14,525 bases of DNA. Source: an uncultured Clostridium sp. (GTDB taxonomy: Bacteria > Bacillota > Clostridia > Clostridiales > Clostridiaceae). How positions within the stretch are numbered: the first letter of the stretch is position 1; every line of letters begins with the position of its first letter. Below the pieces are notes generated by a model. The model was not told the DNA's origin. It searched no databases and worked only from the letters and a program-made list of their open reading frames with translations. The stretch is from assembly GCF_937920395.1 (NCBI RefSeq), contig NZ_CALEVF010000252.1, positions 1 through 14,525 of the forward strand, in the 5' to 3' direction. This document shows positions 8,059 to 14,317 of this stretch, piece after piece. A program made the translations under genes and the position numbers.

Positions 8059-9173
8059 TTTATACACTCCATATAAATTTTCTCCATTTCTTTCATAATA
8101 TTTTCAATTGAGTATGTTTTTATAAGTTCAAGACTCTTTTCACCAAACTTATTTCTTAATTCTTCTGAATTATAAAGGCTTTCAATTGAACTAGTAAACA
8201 TTTTAATGTCTTCTATACCAACAACATATCCATTTTCACAATTATGAACTAAATCATGATTGCCTCTAACATCTGAAACCACAAGGGGTAATCCTGTTGC
8301 CATTGCTTCCATAATATTAACAGGTAACCCTTCTCGCCTAGAAGAGGATACAGCAATATCAGACATAACCATAAGATTTGAAATATCTTTTCTGTATCCT
8401 AAAAAATGAACATTATTCTGCAAATTTAGTTTATTAACTTTATTTTTGTATTGCTTTGATAATTTTCCGGAACCTAATATTAGAAACTTCATATTGGGAA
8501 TTTTTTCATATAATAAGTTGACCACATCTATAATTAAATCTTGATGTTTTTTATAGCTAAGTTCAGCTACATATATTAGAATAAAATCATTATCTTTGTA
8601 TCTATATTTTTTTCGTAATTCAGTTTTTTTTACAAGTGTTTGATTTTGAAATTTATTCAAATCGATACCAACACCATTTACAAGCTTTATAGATTTAGCT
8701 TTAAAATTACTAGTGGTGCACATTTTATAGTCTTCTTTATTTATTGTAATCAAACAGTCTGTGTATTTTGATAGCCATTTTTCAATTGGATAATATAATA
8801 CCCAATTTCTTAATGGAGAACCTTTAAAAAAATGAAATCCATGGGCAGTATAAATAACTTTTGTACCATTTACTCTCGCTTTTCTTGCTGCTAATCGAGT
8901 TAATACGCCTCCGATAGGTGTATTACAATGTATAATAATAAAGTTGTTTTCATCTATTATTTTTTTTAAATTTATATATGCGCTTATATTTTTAATACTA
9001 TATGGTGACCTCTCAAATAGAATATTATGTTTCACATCTACAAAAGGAATTTTTGACTCTCCATTACTTGCAACATGAACTTCATATCCTTTCTCTTTAA
9101 ACCATTTAAGGTAAGGTAGATGAAAATTTAATATATGACTATCCACGGTAGCTGTAAACAAAATTTTTTTCAT
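8055..9173 (-). CDS. Glycosyltransferase family 4, first gene of the polysaccharide operon
   Basis: A classical GT4 glycosyltransferase of 372 residues and GT-B fold. It starts with MKKILFTATVDSHI, as do many CapM/EpsD-like enzymes that transfer hexose or N-acetylhexosamine to lipid-linked acceptors. Domain 1 contains HCNTPIGGVLTRLAAR (82-97) and YTAHGFHFFKG (108-118). Domain 2 contains YVAELSYKKHQDL, LILGSGKL, FLGYRKD and the EX7E motif from Glu281 to Glu289 in REGLPVNIMEAMA, which binds the donor sugar nucleotide. The ATG start has GGTGAT five bases upstream. It heads the five-gene minus-strand operon and lies behind the SigK-like promoter at 9224-9252, with a leader of about 44 bases. GT4 membership is sure; specificity is not. 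Confidence 0.93.
   Translation of the reverse strand: MKKILFTATVDSHILNFHLPYLKWFKEKGYEVHVASNGESKIPFVDVKHNILFERSPYSIKNISAYINLKKIIDENNFIIIHCNTPIGGVLTRLAARKARVNGTKVIYTAHGFHFFKGSPLRNWVLYYPIEKWLSKYTDCLITINKEDYKMCTTSNFKAKSIKLVNGVGIDLNKFQNQTLVKKTELRKKYRYKDNDFILIYVAELSYKKHQDLIIDVVNLLYEKIPNMKFLILGSGKLSKQYKNKVNKLNLQNNVHFLGYRKDISNLMVMSDIAVSSSRREGLPVNIMEAMATGLPLVVSDVRGNHDLVHNCENGYVVGIEDIKMFTSSIESLYNSEELRNKFGEKSLELIKTYSIENIMKEMEKIYMECIN
8067..8070 (-). promoter_or_regulatory. Ribosome binding site that fixes a TTG start (TTGA stop/start overlap)
   Basis: GGAG on the minus strand lies eight bases upstream of the TTG at 8056-8058. It is encoded within the final codons of the upstream glycosyltransferase, and the TTG shares TGA with that gene's stop, so translation is probably coupled. 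Confidence 0.7.
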
Positions 9174-9219
9174 AACATATCACCGTCCATTTTAAAATCA
9201 TTTTTTTAATGATGCATTT

Positions 9220-9270
9220 GTACTATACTATGAAGGACTTTTATGAGAGGTGTATTCGATTTATTAAAAA
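9220..9270. repeat. Duplicated intergenic regulatory module, copy 1
   Basis: This 51-base block matches 11703-11750 in 42 of 48 aligned positions, plus one three-base insertion (CTA) here. Similarity fades to short AT-rich matches (TTTTAAAAT) on the side toward the minus-strand gene and stops at the A run on the other side. It contains the candidate SigK promoter and the conserved TCCTT just before the -10 box, read on the minus strand. The remainder of the 187-base divergent spacer (9174-9360) holds only the ribosome site of the plus-strand gene. Confidence 0.85.
9224..9252 (-). promoter_or_regulatory. Candidate SigK promoter of the polysaccharide operon
   Basis: On the minus strand the region reads CACC (9249-9252), 16 bases, then CATAGTATA (9224-9232). 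This fits the SigK pattern known from Bacillus: an AC-type -35 element and CATAnnnTA at -10. Transcription would start near 9217, about 44 bases before the first glycosyltransferase gene. The same arrangement recurs at 11704-11732. No equally good SigA promoter is visible in this intergenic region. SigK activity is inferred; chance matches to CATAnnnTA are possible in AT-rich DNA, and the duplication of both elements at fixed spacing is the stronger argument. Confidence 0.55.
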
Positions 9271-9360
9271 GTACTGAGTAATAATAATTTTTAAGAATTG
9301 ATATTGAGTCTAATTATCAAATTTATAAACTTTGAATATTATAAATAACGAGGTGATGAA

Positions 9361-10908
9361 ATGGAGGTAACAATTAAAGATGCATCTGGAAGGGAAGAGT
9401 TGTCAATCAGTAGTTTAGAAATAGCAATTGATAATGAATCTACAGATGATAGTTCATTAATACAAGGATTGATTGATTCTGTTGCAGCAAATGGAGGTGG
9501 TATAGTAGATATACCTTCACAAACTTATATAGCAAAAAATATAGTCCAAGGTGCTAATATAATATTGCGTTTTGCTCCAAAAACAATTCTTAAATTTCCA
9601 ATTGATAGTATTAATACAGATAGAATGATAATAGTTGGTAGTCTTGATGGCAATTTTTTACCTAGTGATGGTAGTGTAGATTATTATGGGATTCAAGGAA
9701 ATGGACTTATTATAGATGCAAGCAATATCCCAAAAGGGAATAATTGTAATGGGATATTTGTTAGTGGTGCTATTAATTTTCAAATTGATAATGTTATTGG
9801 TGTAAATATATCACTTGGTTATACTGTTGAAGTAATTAGAAGTTATGGTACTAGAATTGTTTATCCAATGCATGGAATCATAACAAACATTAAAAGCTTT
9901 GGAACAAGATGTTGGGGAGCAATTGCTTGTGAATCTTGTATAGATTTATTAGTTGAAAATATATATTGTGAGCAAGGCACTGGTATTGTCCTTGAAAGCG
10001 ATATAGATGTTATGCCAAACGGAATCATGGCTTTTCAAGATATAGTTATAAATAAGGTTATTAGTTTAAATGGTTCAGCAGTTACGTTGAATCCTAAAAG
10101 ATGTTATGCAGATACTATATCTATAAGCAATATTAGTGCAAGCTTTGGTGGAATTAATTTGTATTACAACACAGATGCTCCAAGTGGTAGTATTAAAAAT
10201 GTTTTTATCACCAATTTTATTGGTGATGGAGGCGGGATTACTGAAAATGGATTTGAAAGTCCAAATGATGTTTATGTAGATAATTTAATTGTTACAAATG
10301 CTACTGCCCAAAACTATAACTCAAATGGCTTTAGATGTAATGCAGGCACATGGTATAACTGTATTGCTAAATTAAATGGGCTAAATGGTTGGAATTCAAC
10401 ATTTCAAACACCAACAGCGTATATAGCTACATTTTTTTCATGTGTTTCTCAAGATAACAATGTAAGAAATGGTATTAATTATTCAGGATTTTCATTACTA
10501 AATCATGCTAAATTAGAATTTGATTCTTGTATAGCAACAGATACAAGAACAACAAAGTTACAATGGTATGGAGTTTTTGCTAGTTATGAACCAGTGTATA
10601 CAAAAGATTGTATGTTTGATGGAAATAAGATAGGGAGAATGGGGCCAAAAGATAGAGCAATCTATGACGTTATTGATTATGAAACTTTTATGGAAGATAT
10701 AAACCATGTTATTACACCCTATAAGAAAATAACAACTACAATTGGAATAAGACAAACAACATTACCACATAATTTAAACCGAATACCTTCTATGGTTATT
10801 ATAGTACCAAAGAGAAACGCTACAGTTTGGGAATCTGCAGTAGGAACAAATTATAATATTTTTCTTACGGCTAGTGTTAATGTAATTTGTGATGTTTATA
10901 TTTATTAA
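9361..10908 (+). CDS. Right-handed beta-helix protein, pectate-lyase-3 / phage tailspike-like
   Basis: A 515-residue protein with no signal peptide and no membrane helix. Residues 29-80 (STDDSSLIQGLIDSVAANGG, then VDIPSQTYIA) match the start of the pectate-lyase-3 type beta-helix domain seen in phage tailspikes and polysaccharide lyases. Residues of about 100-420 are repeated short strands of I/V-x-I/V type with turns (VDNLIVTNATAQNYN, FSCVSQDNNVRNG, FDSCIATDTR), typical of a parallel beta-helix coil. From about 465 the C-terminus (TLPHNLNRIPSMVIIVPK to VYIY) resembles the small beta domain that caps phage tail fibres. It starts after GAGGTGAT with good spacing. It lies back to back with the polysaccharide operon and may bind or cleave that polymer. 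No catalytic residues can be assigned, so a structural spore or appendage protein is equally possible. Confidence 0.85.
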   Translation: MEVTIKDASGREELSISSLEIAIDNESTDDSSLIQGLIDSVAANGGGIVDIPSQTYIAKNIVQGANIILRFAPKTILKFPIDSINTDRMIIVGSLDGNFLPSDGSVDYYGIQGNGLIIDASNIPKGNNCNGIFVSGAINFQIDNVIGVNISLGYTVEVIRSYGTRIVYPMHGIITNIKSFGTRCWGAIACESCIDLLVENIYCEQGTGIVLESDIDVMPNGIMAFQDIVINKVISLNGSAVTLNPKRCYADTISISNISASFGGINLYYNTDAPSGSIKNVFITNFIGDGGGITENGFESPNDVYVDNLIVTNATAQNYNSNGFRCNAGTWYNCIAKLNGLNGWNSTFQTPTAYIATFFSCVSQDNNVRNGINYSGFSLLNHAKLEFDSCIATDTRTTKLQWYGVFASYEPVYTKDCMFDGNKIGRMGPKDRAIYDVIDYETFMEDINHVITPYKKITTTIGIRQTTLPHNLNRIPSMVIIVPKRNATVWESAVGTNYNIFLTASVNVICDVYIY

Positions 10909-10943
10909 TTTAAATAAAGAGTTTAATTAGACAATATTAGTCA

Positions 10944-10993
10944 AAGACAGAAAAGATACCATAAGATTGTTCCTTTGGTATCTTTTCTGTCTT
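10944..10993. terminator. Long perfect hairpin between convergent genes
   Basis: An 18-base-pair perfect stem pairs 10944-10961 with 10976-10993 across a 14-base loop. It lies 35 bases after the beta-helix gene and, with the hairpin at 10997-11020, fills the space before the end of the convergent sugar transferase gene. There is no T tract after the stem on either strand, although each arm contains four A or T in a row, so a standard terminator role is likely but not certain. Confidence 0.65.
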
Positions 10994-10996
10994 ATC

Positions 10997-11020
10997 TAAA
11001 GGATTAAACCTAATCCTTTA
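10997..11020. terminator. Short perfect hairpin after the sugar transferase gene
   Basis: TAAAGGATTA and TAATCCTTTA form a perfect ten-base-pair stem with the loop AACC, ending one base before the stop codon of the minus-strand sugar transferase. It probably works with the long hairpin beside it to end that transcript. The T tract is weak, so this is a tentative call. Confidence 0.5.
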
Positions 11021-11021
11021 A

Positions 11022-11630
11022 TTATCTTGCACCATGTCCCTTAAATACTACTAATACAGTTTTAAATATTATTTTTGTATCTGTCCACAAATTTCTTTTT
11101 TTAATATATATTAAATCCCAATGTAGCTTTTCACTTGGAGTTAGATCATATCCTCCATTAACCTGTGCAAGTCCTGTAAGACCTGGTTTAACGTTTAATC
11201 TATTCATAAATCCTGGAATACTTTTTTCAAACTCATTAGTAAATATAGATCTTTCTGGTCTAGGACCTACTATATCCATATCTCCTTTTAAAATGTTGTA
11301 AAGTTGAGGTAGTTCATCTATTCTTGTTTTTCGTAGAAACTTACCTATATTAGTTACTCTTATATCATTTATACCAGCCCATTGTGGTCCATTTTTTTCA
11401 GCATCACAACTCATAGATCTTATTTTGTATAGTGTGAATGGTTTTCCGAATTTACCTAATCTTTCTTGTGAATAAATAGGGTTTCCTTTTGATTCTAAAA
11501 TAACAAAAATGCAGGTAATTACGATTACGGGTACGGCAACTATAGCAGCAATGATACATAAAATAATATCTAAGAGTCTTTTAAAAACATCGTAAAATTT
11601 TATATTGTTTAACTTTTTTATTATATTCAC
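11022..11630 (-). CDS. Initiating sugar-1-phosphate transferase (bacterial sugar transferase, WbaP/EpsL/PglC type)
   Basis: A 202-residue monotopic phosphoglycosyltransferase that would move a sugar phosphate from UDP-sugar to undecaprenyl phosphate, the first step of repeat-unit synthesis. It is the short form, with only the catalytic domain. The single hydrophobic segment (about 19-46) carries the proline of the re-entrant helix (VAVPVIV). Then follow FTLYKIRSM, the catalytic Asp105-Glu106 pair in RIDELPQL, VGPRPE (121-126) and the GLTGLAQVNG loop. The apparent start is a GTG (11628-11630) with AAGG only three bases upstream and a stop codon directly before it. A rare ATA start three codons in would suit AGGTG better, so the exact start is uncertain. 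It has its own SigK-like promoter, the same type as the main operon. The sugar, often galactose, glucose or a diamino-sugar, is unknown. Confidence 0.95.
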   Translation of the reverse strand: MNIIKKLNNIKFYDVFKRLLDIILCIIAAIVAVPVIVITCIFVILESKGNPIYSQERLGKFGKPFTLYKIRSMSCDAEKNGPQWAGINDIRVTNIGKFLRKTRIDELPQLYNILKGDMDIVGPRPERSIFTNEFEKSIPGFMNRLNVKPGLTGLAQVNGGYDLTPSEKLHWDLIYIKKRNLWTDTKIIFKTVLVVFKGHGAR

Positions 11631-11702
11631 CTACCTTGTTGTAAGCTTAAATTAATATAGATATTAACAAGTTAATTAGTTTTAAAATTATATATTTTCA
11701 AT

Positions 11703-11750
11703 GTACTATATGAAGGAATTATATAAGCGGTGTATTTTATTTATTAAAAA
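11703..11750. repeat. Duplicated intergenic regulatory module, copy 2
   Basis: The partner of 9220-9270, in the same orientation relative to the minus-strand gene it precedes. The 290-base spacer 11631-11920 holds this module and a seven-base-pair inverted repeat (11808-11814 with 11832-11838). It has no convincing small gene. Direct repeats this long flanking the beta-helix and sugar transferase genes could also recombine and delete or duplicate that 2.4-kb segment. Confidence 0.85.
11704..11732 (-). promoter_or_regulatory. Candidate SigK promoter of the sugar transferase gene
   Basis: On the minus strand CACC (11729-11732), 16 bases, then CATATAGTA (11704-11712) repeats exactly the spacing and elements found before the polysaccharide operon. 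Transcription would begin near 11697, leaving a leader of about 67 bases. The -10 box differs in its middle three bases from the other copy, as the CATAnnnTA pattern allows. A near-perfect SigA -10 (TATAAT) also occurs inside the spacer on this strand, but with no convincing -35. Confidence 0.5.
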
Positions 11751-11920
11751 AGCATAATAAATAAAGCACCAATTGGGAGAAAATAATATCAAAAGTGAAT
11801 ATGATTTTAAACACTAATGATACAAAATAGGGTGTTTATGTTAATATTAATATGGATTGTTTAGTGAAATGAATGATTTAGGTAGTATAAATTACAGTTG
11901 AAAGGAGCTGAATAAACAAT

Positions 11921-12796
11921 ATGAAAATATTGATGAAAAGTGGTTTATCAAAGGAAAACTTTATTGTAAGGAAAAAATTAAACGAAAATAATATTGAAAT
12001 TCAGTTACTTAAAGAATTTTATAGTAATGAAATATCATTAATGCAATATTTTAATATGATAGTTAATTCTGAATTAGACGTGAGCATAATTCATACCCCG
12101 TTAGTAGATGGGGAAGATGTAGAAATTGATGACTTTTATGATAAGATAAAAAAAGATGTATTTTTTAAGACTTGTGAGTTAGCGAATATGGTAGGTATTA
12201 AATTTAATAAAAATATAATGGTTATTGTTCATAGTTCAATGAATTTTAATCAAGATATAACCAATTTAAATAAAATTGCACTTATAGATAATGTTTTATT
12301 TGATGTTTTTAACAAGTATCCCAACATCTTAATTGCTATAGAAAATATAATTCCCTTAGCTAACAATTATAAAGGGTATTATGGAAGAAATGGTTTCTTG
12401 AATGATAACTGTATGTATGTTGATTACTTTATAGATAAATATGGATTTAAAGATAAAATTGGAACGGTTTTGGATACTTGTCACGCTTTGGTCACTATAA
12501 AGCTTTTAGAATATTGTAAAATATCAATAACACTTGATAAGTTTTTTGAATGGAACAAAAAAAATGTAATGTTAATTCACTTAGCTAATTTAGGGGATAA
12601 TGGTTACGGTAAAAACAACCATGGTATAGGATTTATTGAAGGAAAAGATTTAGAGTTATTAAGTGATATAATGTATTTATATCATAAATACGAATATGAT
12701 TGTCCTATAACCATAGAGGTTCGTGAAAAAGATTATTTAAATCCAGTAAATTATCTTAAAACAAAAGAAAATTTACTTAGTATAAATTCTTTTTAA
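11921..12796 (+). CDS. Sugar phosphate isomerase/epimerase-like TIM-barrel protein
   Basis: A 291-residue protein of the xylose-isomerase-like TIM-barrel (AP endonuclease family 2) superfamily. The expected metal and substrate positions follow in order on successive strands: VIVHSSM (His104), IAIENI (Glu141), GTVLDTCHA (Asp185, His188), LIHLANLGDNG (His220), NNHGIGFIEG (His234) and ITIEVRE (Glu266). The set is complete, so an active metal-dependent enzyme is likely. Isomerase, epimerase and endonuclease members share this pattern; the loop with HGIGFIEG is usual in the sugar-enzyme branch. There is no signal peptide. The ribosome site AGGAG lies 13 bases before the ATG, which is long, and an in-frame stop four codons upstream excludes a longer form. 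A precursor-sugar role for the nearby polysaccharide is possible but rests only on position. Confidence 0.82.
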   Translation: MKILMKSGLSKENFIVRKKLNENNIEIQLLKEFYSNEISLMQYFNMIVNSELDVSIIHTPLVDGEDVEIDDFYDKIKKDVFFKTCELANMVGIKFNKNIMVIVHSSMNFNQDITNLNKIALIDNVLFDVFNKYPNILIAIENIIPLANNYKGYYGRNGFLNDNCMYVDYFIDKYGFKDKIGTVLDTCHALVTIKLLEYCKISITLDKFFEWNKKNVMLIHLANLGDNGYGKNNHGIGFIEGKDLELLSDIMYLYHKYEYDCPITIEVREKDYLNPVNYLKTKENLLSINSF

Positions 12797-12822
12797 GTCA
12801 AAAATTAGTGGATTTTTATGTT

Positions 12823-12851
12823 TTGACAATAATTTTTGTATATGATAGGGT
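12823..12851 (+). promoter_or_regulatory. Candidate SigA promoter for the MATE gene
   Basis: A perfect TTGACA (12823-12828), a 17-base spacer and TAGGGT (12846-12851), which keeps the three most conserved -10 positions, lie 26 bases after the previous stop codon. Transcription would start near 12858 and give a leader of about 100 bases. The -35 box overlaps the 3' arm of a seven-base-pair inverted repeat (GTCAAAA at 12797-12803 with TTTTGAC at 12821-12827), which could be a weak terminator or an operator. Confidence 0.5.
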
Positions 12852-12885
12852 TAATAGGTTCATCGGAGGGTATATAGATAACTAT

Positions 12886-12936
12886 ATGCTGGATAAGATG
12901 GTTGGGTAAAATCAACTGTCTTACCCAGCATTTTTT
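12886..12936 (+). terminator. Terminator or attenuator in the leader of the MATE gene
   Basis: An 18-position stem pairs 12887-12904 with 12913-12930, with one mismatch and two wobbles and an eight-base loop, and is followed at once by TTTTTT (12931-12936). It lies only 22 bases before the MATE start codon and downstream of the candidate promoter, so it fits an attenuator as well as a terminator of the preceding gene. A seven-codon frame, MLDKMVG (12886-12909), occupies its 5' arm, with GGAGGG at 12865-12870. Between them, GTATATAG and CTATATGC can form a smaller hairpin (12870-12889) that competes with the base of the terminator stem. Confidence 0.8.
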
Positions 12937-12958
12937 ATGTTAGGAGGGTTATATATTT

Positions 12959-14317
12959 ATGCAGCAACATAACGATTTAACGAAGGGGAAGGTTATCCCC
13001 ACACTATTAAAATTTGCATTCCCGTTTTTATTAGCAAGTTTGCTACAAGCGCTTTATGGCGCAGCAGATTTGCTAGTTGTTGGTCAGTTTGATAATTCTG
13101 CCCAAGTTGCTGCGGTGGCAACGGGAAGTCAGATTATGCAGACAATTACAGGAGTTATTCTTGGACTTACCACAGGAGGTACAATTATAATTGGAAGCTA
13201 TTTGGGTGCAAAAAGATACAAAGACATTGCAGAGTCAATTGGAACTATAATTTGTATATTTGCTATAATGGCCACTATTTTGACAGTAATTATGGTATTA
13301 CTAACAGGTACTATTACAAGTTTAATGAATACACCAGCAGAGGCATTTAAATACACAAAAGAATATATTTTAATATGTTCTTATGGTATACCATTTATTA
13401 TTGGTTATAATGTCTTAAGTGGTATTCTGCGAGGGTTAGGTAATTCAAAAGCACCATTATACTTTATAATGGTAGCTTGCGTAACTAATATTGTTGTGGA
13501 TTTAATATTAGTTGGTGGTTTACATATGGGTGCACCAGGAGCAGCGATTGCCACTATATTAGCTCAAGCTATAAGTTTCATAATTGGGATCATGTATATA
13601 AAAAAAGTAGGTTTTGTTTTTGAGTTTAATCGCAGTAATATTAAACTTGAACCTGGTAAAGCAAAGAGAGTATTTAAGCTAGGATTGCCAATAGCACTGC
13701 AGGATGGTTTAATTAATGTTTCTTTTATAATAATTACAGCGGTTATAAATGTAATGGGGCTTACTGCTTCTGCATCAGTAGGTGTTGTAGAAAAAATAAT
13801 TGTATTTACAATGCTTCCAACTATTGCGTTTGCTTCAGCAATTGCAGCAATGACAGCTCAGAATATGGGGGCAGGAAAAGAGGAAAGATCGAAACAGTGT
13901 TTGTATATAGGAATGGGATGTTCATTAATGATAGGGATAATATGCTATATATATGTACAAATTAATCCAATGTCGATGACAGCACTGTTTTCGAGGGATG
14001 TTCAGGTGATAAGAATGGCTGCATTATATCTGAAATCATATAGTATTGACTGTATTTTGGTATGCTTTGTATTTTGTATGAATTCGTTTTTTAGTGGGTG
14101 TGGCAATTCTTTGTTCCCAATGATTCACAGTCTAATTGCTACTTTTTTTATTCGTATTCCATTGTCATTTGTTTTAAGTAAAATGGCAGGTATCACATTG
14201 TACGCAATTGGGTTTGCATCGCCTCTTGCGACATTTGCATCACTTGTAATGTGTATAATATACCTGAGGTCCGGAAGGTGGAATAAAAATCAAATTATTG
14301 CTCGGGAAATTATGTAG
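12959..14317 (+). CDS. MATE family efflux transporter
   Basis: A complete 452-residue membrane protein with twelve predicted segments in two homologous halves (about 1-220 and 235-450), the size and layout of MATE (NorM/DinF-like) exporters. These extrude cationic drugs or metabolites using a sodium or proton gradient. Supporting stretches are LTKGKVIPTLLKFAFP at the N-terminus, LYGAADLLVVGQF in the first helices, GLTTGGTIIIGSYLGAK, the GILRGLGNSKAPLYF loop and the second-half GLPIALQDGLINV. The start has a strong TAGGAGGG site (12941-12948) ten bases upstream. The gene is preceded by its own promoter-like element and a terminator hairpin, so it is likely controlled apart from the polysaccharide genes, perhaps by attenuation. 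The substrate is unknown. Confidence 0.94.
   Translation: MQQHNDLTKGKVIPTLLKFAFPFLLASLLQALYGAADLLVVGQFDNSAQVAAVATGSQIMQTITGVILGLTTGGTIIIGSYLGAKRYKDIAESIGTIICIFAIMATILTVIMVLLTGTITSLMNTPAEAFKYTKEYILICSYGIPFIIGYNVLSGILRGLGNSKAPLYFIMVACVTNIVVDLILVGGLHMGAPGAAIATILAQAISFIIGIMYIKKVGFVFEFNRSNIKLEPGKAKRVFKLGLPIALQDGLINVSFIIITAVINVMGLTASASVGVVEKIIVFTMLPTIAFASAIAAMTAQNMGAGKEERSKQCLYIGMGCSLMIGIICYIYVQINPMSMTALFSRDVQVIRMAALYLKSYSIDCILVCFVFCMNSFFSGCGNSLFPMIHSLIATFFIRIPLSFVLSKMAGITLYAIGFASPLATFASLVMCIIYLRSGRWNKNQIIAREIM

Noticed and set aside
9231..9257. A SigH-type promoter on the plus strand (AGGA with a TATT box) in the duplicated module
   Set aside because: The AGGA element fits, but the -10 lacks the GAAT core and the spacing is off; the SigK-like reading on the other strand fits better in both copies.
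9271..9360. A SigA promoter for the beta-helix gene
   Set aside because: TTATCA-N17-TATTAT can be drawn, but its start point would fall in the ribosome site, so it is not credible.
10558..10755. 65-codon minus-strand frame inside the beta-helix gene
   Set aside because: It is a shadow of the real gene, with no start signal or recognisable product.
12840..12960. preQ1 or another known riboswitch before the MATE gene
   Set aside because: A short GGTTC stretch recalls preQ1-I, but the rest of that consensus is absent; only the terminator and short-frame arrangement is supported.
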